Assembly (NCBI GenBank): GCA_031421855.1
Contig: JANOPN010000017.1
Span: 1 to 27,461 of the forward strand
Length of the DNA: 27,461 nt
Reading direction: 5' to 3'
From: JAAFHN01 sp031421855
GTDB lineage: Bacteria; Pseudomonadota; Gammaproteobacteria; Burkholderiales; Burkholderiaceae_C
In this document: one piece after another, positions 7,324 through 14,400 of the stretch
Numbering within the stretch: position 1 is the first letter of the stretch
Layout of the letters: each line of letters starts with the position of its first letter
The notes under the pieces: generated by a model
The model's input: the letters and a program-made list of their open reading frames with translations, nothing else
Told to the model about the DNA's origin: nothing
The model's database searches: none
Made by a program: the position numbers and the translations under genes

Positions 7324-8399
7324 TGGGTGCCTCAAGCATGTCTCGGGTCAGCGTGATCGTTCGAATTCACGAAGGCGCGTCGCTGAGCTTGTTGGATGAG
7401 GCCTTGTTTTCAATAGCCAACGCGCACCGGCAACTGAAAGATGGCTCACTGATCGACGTTGAACCAGTCTTGGTGGTGCAAATGCCGTCAATGACTGTTG
7501 CTCCCGATGCTCAATCGCTCAGGCCCTACCGACAACTGTTGAACAAGCACTTACGGCCGAATCACCACCCACCGCCTATGGCGGTGGTCCCCAACCCAGA
7601 CGGGCGAGACCTTCGGTCGCTCGCATTGAACTGCGGTCTGCAGCAAGCAACAGGCCGATACGTTGCATTTCTAGATTACGACGACGTGGTGTATCCCGCT
7701 TGTTACGTCACCCTCGTTGGCGAGCTGATCGAGGGCAGTGACGTGCTTGCAGCAGGTGGTGTGATCCGCGCACGTGTTGAAGCAACCGAAAACGGTCCGT
7801 ACGTGCGACAAAAGCAGCCATGGTTGCAACTCGGCACCAGCCAAGGCGACTTGCTCCAAAACAATTTCTTGCCGCTCCACAGCTTCGTCATTGACAAAAC
7901 CCGCGTAAAGTTGACAGAGGCATGGTTTGATATTGGGTTAACGCGCCTCGAAGACTATGACTTTTTGCTGCGCCTGGCCGCGCGGGGCACATTCAACTTC
8001 AATCGACTGGCTGTGCCCGTGTGCGAATATCGCCTCATTTCGCGGCACTCTGCGGCGCCCGTGCTATCTGGCGATTTCGCACCCACCAATGTCAACCCGC
8101 TCTCAAACCGCGATGTGGGCAACCTAGCCGCGTGGCACAAAGCCAAACTACACATCGAGTTGGTCAAGCAAATTGTCACCAACGACATCTTGGCAAACGC
8201 CCGCCTAGTCGCTCAGAGCCCCTCGCAAAAACCCGTTCGTCAGCCCCTAACACCCACACGATGGCTCAAAGCCATGACCATCGCGGTCGAGCAGTCAGGT
8301 GGAGCCTGGTCCATGGTGCGTCGGGTAGCGAGCTTGACTAAATCAATGGGCATCCGCGGCGTTTTAAGACGCGCGATGACGATAGTTCGCCGGGTTTAA
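7323..8399 (+). CDS. GT2-like glycosyltransferase, paralogue of the C-terminal domain of the giant protein
   Basis: A 358-residue GT-A type transferase. The ATG at 7323 shares its A with the preceding stop; another in-frame ATG lies at 7338. The fold starts with VSVIVRIHEGASL, contains DLRSLALNCGLQQATGRYVA before the acidic LDYDDVVYP motif, and has a later RLEDYDFLLRLA segment (the ED base position). Each landmark reappears in residues about 1655-1850 of the giant protein downstream. The C-terminus ends in a basic amphipathic stretch, GIRGVLRRAMTIVRRV, like linkers found between modules of large glycosyltransferases. A 136-base gap with no recognisable promoter follows. Confidence 0.82.
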   Translation: MGASSMSRVSVIVRIHEGASLSLLDEALFSIANAHRQLKDGSLIDVEPVLVVQMPSMTVAPDAQSLRPYRQLLNKHLRPNHHPPPMAVVPNPDGRDLRSLALNCGLQQATGRYVAFLDYDDVVYPACYVTLVGELIEGSDVLAAGGVIRARVEATENGPYVRQKQPWLQLGTSQGDLLQNNFLPLHSFVIDKTRVKLTEAWFDIGLTRLEDYDFLLRLAARGTFNFNRLAVPVCEYRLISRHSAAPVLSGDFAPTNVNPLSNRDVGNLAAWHKAKLHIELVKQIVTNDILANARLVAQSPSQKPVRQPLTPTRWLKAMTIAVEQSGGAWSMVRRVASLTKSMGIRGVLRRAMTIVRRV

Positions 8400-8535
8400 G
8401 CAGCGAGATCAACGGGACACGCTTCGACCCCCAGCGATTCGCCAAAGTAGAATGCAACTGGCCTCAGCCCACCGACTCCGCTCGTTCGACAGACACAATT
8501 AGACGCCGAATCGGCCGTTGCCCCACTTCGCAAAT

Positions 8536-9354
8536 ATGGAAATTCACCCAATATCACCTCGGTCACTGTGGAGATCTCAATGGATCAATCGCAAACTAAC
8601 GTACACATTGATCAAGCGAGAGATCGAGTCCAAATATAAAGGGTCGGCACTGGGTGTGTTTTGGTCTGTGTTGCATCCCATTGTTTTACTAGCTGCGTAT
8701 ACCTTTGTTTTTAGCGTGATATTTAAAGCCAAATGGAACACCGGAAGTGAGTCGAAAGTTGAATTCGCACTTGTTTTATTTGCAGGACTTTTGACATACA
8801 ACTTCTTCGCAGATTGCCTTGGTCGAGCATCAACACTCATCATATCAAATTCAAACTATGTGAAGAAAGTTGTTTTTCCATTAGAAATTCTCCCTGTCGT
8901 TGTGCTGGGTAGTTCTTTTTTCCAATTTTTAGTCGGTGCCAGTGTTTGGATTTTAGCCTATGTTCTCTTCATCGGAGTGCCACCCGCTACTTTGCCTTTG
9001 TTGTTTTTTCTATTCATTCCATTGGTTTTTTTGATTTTCGGTCTGATGTTTTTATTATCTGCTCTAGGCGTTTATCTCAGAGACACGACGCAATTCGTTT
9101 CGATATGGTTATCATTTTTGATGTTTTTGTCACCCATTTTTTACCCACTCAGTGTTGTACCGGATGGCTACAAAGCAATGATCATGTTGAATCCCATGAC
9201 CTTCATGATCGAGGCTGTTAGAGATCTTGCATATTGGGGAAGACTACCCAATGGATTTTCGATGATCGCGTTTTTGGCAGTATCCATTTCAATTCTATGG
9301 TTAGGATACATGGTATTTCAGCGCACCCGCAAAGGATTTTCAGATGTCCTCTGA
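8536..9354 (+). CDS. wzm: Polysaccharide ABC exporter, membrane subunit
   Basis: ABC-2 type permease of the O-antigen/teichoic acid exporter family, which forms the membrane channel for export of the lipid-linked glycan. The 272-residue protein has a cytoplasmic N-terminus with the conserved LIKREIESKYKGSALGVFW segment, then about six hydrophobic spans, and the family LSPIFYPLSVVP and LNPMTFMIEAVRD segments. ATG 8536 is preferred to a TTG at 8518. It overlaps wzt by 11 bases, as expected for subunits made together. Its DNA is much richer in A+T than its neighbours (15 G/C in the 60 bases 9001-9060), a sign of transfer. Confidence 0.95.
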   Translation: MEIHPISPRSLWRSQWINRKLTYTLIKREIESKYKGSALGVFWSVLHPIVLLAAYTFVFSVIFKAKWNTGSESKVEFALVLFAGLLTYNFFADCLGRASTLIISNSNYVKKVVFPLEILPVVVLGSSFFQFLVGASVWILAYVLFIGVPPATLPLLFFLFIPLVFLIFGLMFLLSALGVYLRDTTQFVSIWLSFLMFLSPIFYPLSVVPDGYKAMIMLNPMTFMIEAVRDLAYWGRLPNGFSMIAFLAVSISILWLGYMVFQRTRKGFSDVL

Positions 9355-10696
9355 GGTTTCAATTAAAGTTACTAATTTAAGCAAGTGTTATCATATATAT
9401 GATAGACCTTCCGATCGTTTAAAGCAAATGTTTCTTTCTAAGATACCAGTTGGAAGAAGAAAGATATATCGCGAATATTGGGCACTCAAAGACGTTTCTT
9501 TTGAAGTAAGGCGCGGTGAAACATTCGGATTGATTGGACGGAATGGGAGTGGTAAAAGCACGCTTCTTCAATTGATCTGTGGGACACTCAATCCCACCGA
9601 AGGCACTGTTGAAGTCAACGGTCGAGTCGCGGCTCTACTTGAACTGGGCAGTGGATTCAACCCCGAGTTCACCGGTCGCGAAAACGTTTTTCTCAACGCT
9701 ACCGTTTTAGGATTGTCCCGAACTCAAATTGATGAGCGGTTTGAAGCGATCGAGAGTTTCGCTGACATTGGAGACTTCATTGATCAACCGGTGAAAACGT
9801 ACTCCTCTGGCATGATGGTACGCTTGGCATTCGCTGTCATCGCACATGTTGATGCCGATATTTTGATCATTGACGAAGCGTTAGCCGTTGGTGACGCGTT
9901 TTTCACCAAGAAATGCATGCATTTTTTGAGGCAGTTCATGGCGACTGGAACTGTATTGTTTGTAAGCCATGATACTGGGTCTATTAAAAGCCTTTGTAAC
10001 CGCGCAGGCTGGTTGGAAAAAGGACTCCTCGCGGAGGTAGGCGATCCGAAGAAGATTGCGGAGGCATATTTGCGCGCTTTTTATGAGTCACAGCAAGGTA
10101 CATCGACCAAGCTTGTGCGCCATACAGAAGCCGCTGCGGCGAAGCCTGTCGAGCAATGTGATCAGCGCCTCAAATTCCTCAACGCAACGGGCTATCGCAA
10201 CGACATCCAAGTGATCGGCTTCAACCCCGAGTCAGCGAGTTTTGGAAAAGGGCAAGCGTCAATTTCCGAGGCCCGACTAACTGACCAAGACGGTAAAGTG
10301 CTCTCTTGGATCGTTGGCGGCGAGAAGGTTTGTCTTTTTGTCAGAGCCATCGTTGCGGAACGTACGTTTTCGCCGATTATTGGTTTCTATCTCCAAGACA
10401 AGTTGGGGCAATATCTATTTGGTGACAACACCTTTGTTGAAACTCAACTAGATCCACTCACTGTTGACGCTAATCACGCCGTCGATGCTTCTTTCAGTTT
10501 CATAATGCCTCGTCTCCCGAAGGGTGACTACTCAATTGGTGTTGCAATCGCCAGTGGCACCAACGATGACCACACCCAGCAACACTGGATGCACGATGCG
10601 ATTCACTTGCGCAGTGAGTCGTCAAGCACATGGGTTGGCTTGATTGGACTTCCAATGTCAAAGATTGAATTGAAATTGATACAGCCGATCTCGTAA
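9344..10696 (+). CDS. wzt: Polysaccharide ABC exporter, ATPase with C-terminal glycan-binding domain
   Basis: Energises export through Wzm. The ATPase occupies residues 1 to about 250: Walker A GRNGSGKST (65-73), signature YSSGM (153-157), Walker B ILIIDE (173-178) and the switch His209 in VSHD. At 450 residues it is much longer than a bare ATPase. Residues about 300-446 form a beta-rich extension of the Wzt C-terminal type (FGKGQASISEARLTDQDGK, then LPKGDYSIGVAIASG). In E. coli O8/O9a this extension recognises the capped end of the finished chain. An AAAGGA ribosome binding site lies 7 bases before the ATG, inside wzm. Two methyltransferase genes follow at once, consistent with a methyl cap as the recognised signal. 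Confidence 0.95.
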   Translation: MSSEVSIKVTNLSKCYHIYDRPSDRLKQMFLSKIPVGRRKIYREYWALKDVSFEVRRGETFGLIGRNGSGKSTLLQLICGTLNPTEGTVEVNGRVAALLELGSGFNPEFTGRENVFLNATVLGLSRTQIDERFEAIESFADIGDFIDQPVKTYSSGMMVRLAFAVIAHVDADILIIDEALAVGDAFFTKKCMHFLRQFMATGTVLFVSHDTGSIKSLCNRAGWLEKGLLAEVGDPKKIAEAYLRAFYESQQGTSTKLVRHTEAAAAKPVEQCDQRLKFLNATGYRNDIQVIGFNPESASFGKGQASISEARLTDQDGKVLSWIVGGEKVCLFVRAIVAERTFSPIIGFYLQDKLGQYLFGDNTFVETQLDPLTVDANHAVDASFSFIMPRLPKGDYSIGVAIASGTNDDHTQQHWMHDAIHLRSESSSTWVGLIGLPMSKIELKLIQPIS

Positions 10697-10715
10697 TCAA
10701 TTAGGAATCGATTGA

Positions 10716-11408
10716 ATGTCTTACATCAGTTTACTTAAATCAGTTTTGCTCGATCGCATTCACAACGACTCCGAGGCCAGACTCGATGGCAAGGATTGGC
10801 CGTTAGGTGGATTTTCGATGATTGGTCAGGCGCGAATGGACAATCTCCAGACCTGCGTAGAGCACGTAATCGCGCGCGGCGTTCCCGGTGATTTACTGGA
10901 GGCTGGTGTTTGGCGAGGCGGATCAACCATCTTGATGCGCGCGCTGCTGAAGCATCACGGCGTTACAGACCGCACTGTTTGGGTTGCCGATTCGTTTGAA
11001 GGCTTGCCTAAGCCAAAGGATGATTGGCCGCAAGATGCGGGAGATACGCATCACCTGCACCCGGAGCTCGCCGTCAGCATTGACGATGTTCAACGAAATT
11101 TTGAGCGATTTGGTTTGATGGATGACCAAGTCAAGTTCATAAAAGGTTGGTTTCACGAGTCGCTACCGACTGCACCCATTGGAGCCTTAGCTGTGTTGCG
11201 ATTGGATGGCGACATGTACGAATCAACATTCGTCTCCTTGACGGCGCTATACGACAAGGTTATTGACGGCGGCTTTGTCATTGTCGACGACTACGGCTAT
11301 ATCAATAGCTGCAAGCAGGCAGTCCACGATTTCTTGGATTCTCGAGGGTTACGTCCAGCAATCCTAACGGTTGACTGGACTGGCGTGTATTGGGTAAAGG
11401 GGGGTTGA
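10716..11408 (+). CDS. TylF/MycF-family SAM-dependent O-methyltransferase
   Basis: A 230-residue member of the macrocin O-methyltransferase family, which methylates sugar hydroxyls using SAM and a divalent metal. The SAM-binding DLLEAGVWRGG is at 59-69, VADSFEGLPKP at 90-100, LDGDMYEST at 163-171 and the metal-side DDYG at 191-194. It lies 19 bases after wzt and one base before the giant gene, so these are certainly cotranscribed. In this setting it probably methylates a polysaccharide sugar, perhaps rhamnose, either within the repeat or at the chain end; which one cannot be told from sequence. Confidence 0.88.
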   Translation: MSYISLLKSVLLDRIHNDSEARLDGKDWPLGGFSMIGQARMDNLQTCVEHVIARGVPGDLLEAGVWRGGSTILMRALLKHHGVTDRTVWVADSFEGLPKPKDDWPQDAGDTHHLHPELAVSIDDVQRNFERFGLMDDQVKFIKGWFHESLPTAPIGALAVLRLDGDMYESTFVSLTALYDKVIDGGFVIVDDYGYINSCKQAVHDFLDSRGLRPAILTVDWTGVYWVKGG

Positions 11409-11409
11409 A

Positions 11410-14400
11410 ATGGCGACCCACGAGAACTACTCACGCAAAGTGCGCTTTGGAGAAGAGGAATCACTGTCAAAGATTGTCGGCAAAATTGCGCCCGGCAGCA
11501 TCGTTTTCGATGTTGGTTGCGGCAGCGGCATGCTGGGGGAGTATTTGGTAGAGCACAAACAGTGCATCGTTGATGGCGTTGACTCCGACGCGTCTGCCCT
11601 AGCCCTGGCAAAAAGCCGCTATCGAACAGTGCTCGAAGTCGATCTGGAAACAGCCGAATTCGCGAATGAGTTTGAACCTAGCGCGTACGACATCGTCGTC
11701 GTAGCGGATGTATTGGAGCACATTGTCCGACCCGGCATCTTGCTGAGCCAATTGAAACGATTGGTTAAACCATCTGGCTTAATTTTATTTTCGGTGCCCA
11801 ACATCACCCATATTGCAGTTGGTCTTGATCTGCTTTTAGGCAAGTTCACGTATCGCGAAAACGGAATCCTTGATGATACTCATGTTCGATTTTTTTCACG
11901 GGATGGTCTGATTATAAGTCTTGAAGAAGCGGGAATCTTCACTTGGGAAATCGATACCGTTCAAAAATCGATATCTGAGACTGAGTTCGACGGTCACACT
12001 GCCTTACCACTGCCGTTGCTCAAACAGTTAGCAAACGAGCGAGTAGATGCACAAACATACCAATGGATAATAAGCGCAAAGACTTTCGCAAGCAATCATC
12101 CAATCCATGACCGTCGCGACAGCATACGTTCTGTAATGAGATTGTTGCCATCGGCAACGCTTTTTTGGACCTCAAGCTTCCATGATGAATACAGTGAAAA
12201 TAATTGCTTCTACGCAGAATATCTTGAGGAACGCGGAGATTCTCGCTTAATTATTTTCACTTTTGGTCCGGGTAATTGTGAATATCCGGTAACCAACCTT
12301 CGAATTGATATTGTCAACGACATCATTGGTTTCTTCTTTTACGAATCCCGTTTGATTGGTGCTGATGGGGATGAGTTGTGGGCCGCAAACGAGATGCTAG
12401 CGAGCGAAACCGTCAGTGCTGGCACGTACGCGAGTCGGACGCACGATGGCACATTTGTGCTACCGGAAAACATTGATCCGCAGTGGTATCCCTCGATTCC
12501 AAAGCATATTTTAGCCAAGATTGTGCCTGGTTCTACCCTCAATGTCCGTGTCAAGTTAGGCATCTCAATTATTACTCGCCTTGCTTCGGAAGTGCTCGCT
12601 GAACAGCAAAGACAACTCAAAGAATCACGAACTCTCGCAGAGATTCTCAACGGTGACGTTGTTCAAGCTAAGTGCACGTTTCAAGTCAAATTTAATGAAC
12701 TCGAGTCGGCGCTTGAAGCTAGCAAGATGCTTTCGACCGCACAGGTCCTCGAAATCGCAGATAGACAAACAGATCTTTTGACGCATGAGCAGTCTAGGCT
12801 GGAGTTGACGCATGAATTGAACTACGCGCAATCGGAACTGCGCCGTATTGAAATTGACTTGTCGTCCGCACTGGGCACATCAAACCAGTTGCAAGCGGAA
12901 TTGGTACAGGCCAGCGAGCTAATTCATAAACTCAAGAGTGTCGCAAACCTGGTGAAAGCGCGGGCAGATCAAGCAGCGAGTGACGCAGAAGAGGCACACT
13001 CGCAGTTGCATCAAGCCAATGCGAACAATTCCAGCCTGAGCAACCAAATAGTTGGTTTGCGAGGCGAGTTGGATCGCATCAAAGTAGACGCTTCGGAACG
13101 GGTCATCGGCTTGCGAAATGAGCTGAACGAAGCAAACACTTTCACTGCAAAGCTACATTCAGAAATCGGTGCATTGACGGCACAAATTCGTTTAAGCAAC
13201 GAAGAGCAAGCTTTGATCGAGTCAACTTTGCTCAAATTAACGATCACGATTGACGAGCTCGAAGAGCTGACAGATGCTGCGAACGCGAGAATCGCCCACC
13301 TCGAGCCACTACACGACCAAGTCTGTGACGAGCTCGCGCTTGAAAAGCAAAACGCCCTGCGATTCCGCGCCGAAATAGAAGCGTTGACACAAGCATCGCA
13401 GACCGATCGATTGTCGATTGATGCGCTACAAACAGCAGCCAGTCGCGATCAAGAGGCTTCATTCAGCATCAATGCTGAACTCCAATCAACTCGCGACGCT
13501 CTGAGCTTTTCCGAGGCTGTGTTGACAGACGTTCGCAACCAGCTATCACGCGCGGTCGCAAGCGTTGCCGAAGCCGACACCCACCGCGTTGAGCAAGACC
13601 GCCAACATGCCGGCCATGTCCAAGACATGATCCAACACACCAACCGACTGACCAATGATATCCACACGATTCAAGCCAGCACGAGTTGGAAATTGACAGC
13701 CCCTTTGAGATTTTTGGGTTCGTTACCAAGAAAAATTAGAACTGTTTCAAGAGCAGTCGCTGTGCTGCCATCCACGATCCGTCGGCATGGCGGTCCTCTC
13801 AAGCTGCTGTCCAGTGCGTTGCGCAGGTTTCGCAACGGCGGTCTTGCCGGGCTACGAGATGCCGTCTTTTCGACGATAAACGGGCCAGCGAAGCCAAGGC
13901 AAAAAGTCATAGCACTTCCCAAAGCGACGCCGTCATTGATTCCGCACTTTATCGATCCGAGAATAGATGCGTTGACACCTACGGTAGTTGAACCCGTCAA
14001 GCTGATCATCCACTTGTATTTAAATGATGCATCACATTGGTCGTATTGTTTGGAAGCCTTGAGATCTGTTAAGCAGAAATTTCAATTGGTCGTTACGATC
14101 CCAACATCCATTCAAAGTGAAGTTTCCGACTTAACGATTAGGGAGGGTCTGCCGAGATTTATTTCACTGAGTATTGTTCGACCGAGAACTTATAGTGGGC
14201 CGCTGGCATCGCTCATCCCGGTATTGAAACAAGAAATTCAATTTCGTGATTACTTTTGCCACTGGGAATCGAGCTCTTCGAATAGTTTTTCGAATGACTT
14301 TCGTGAAAATGCTTATCAACGCCTTAAATTGATATTCGGATCAAACGAAACTGCATCTGCTAGATTTGAATACATTAAAACTCTGCTTGCCAGAGACAAT

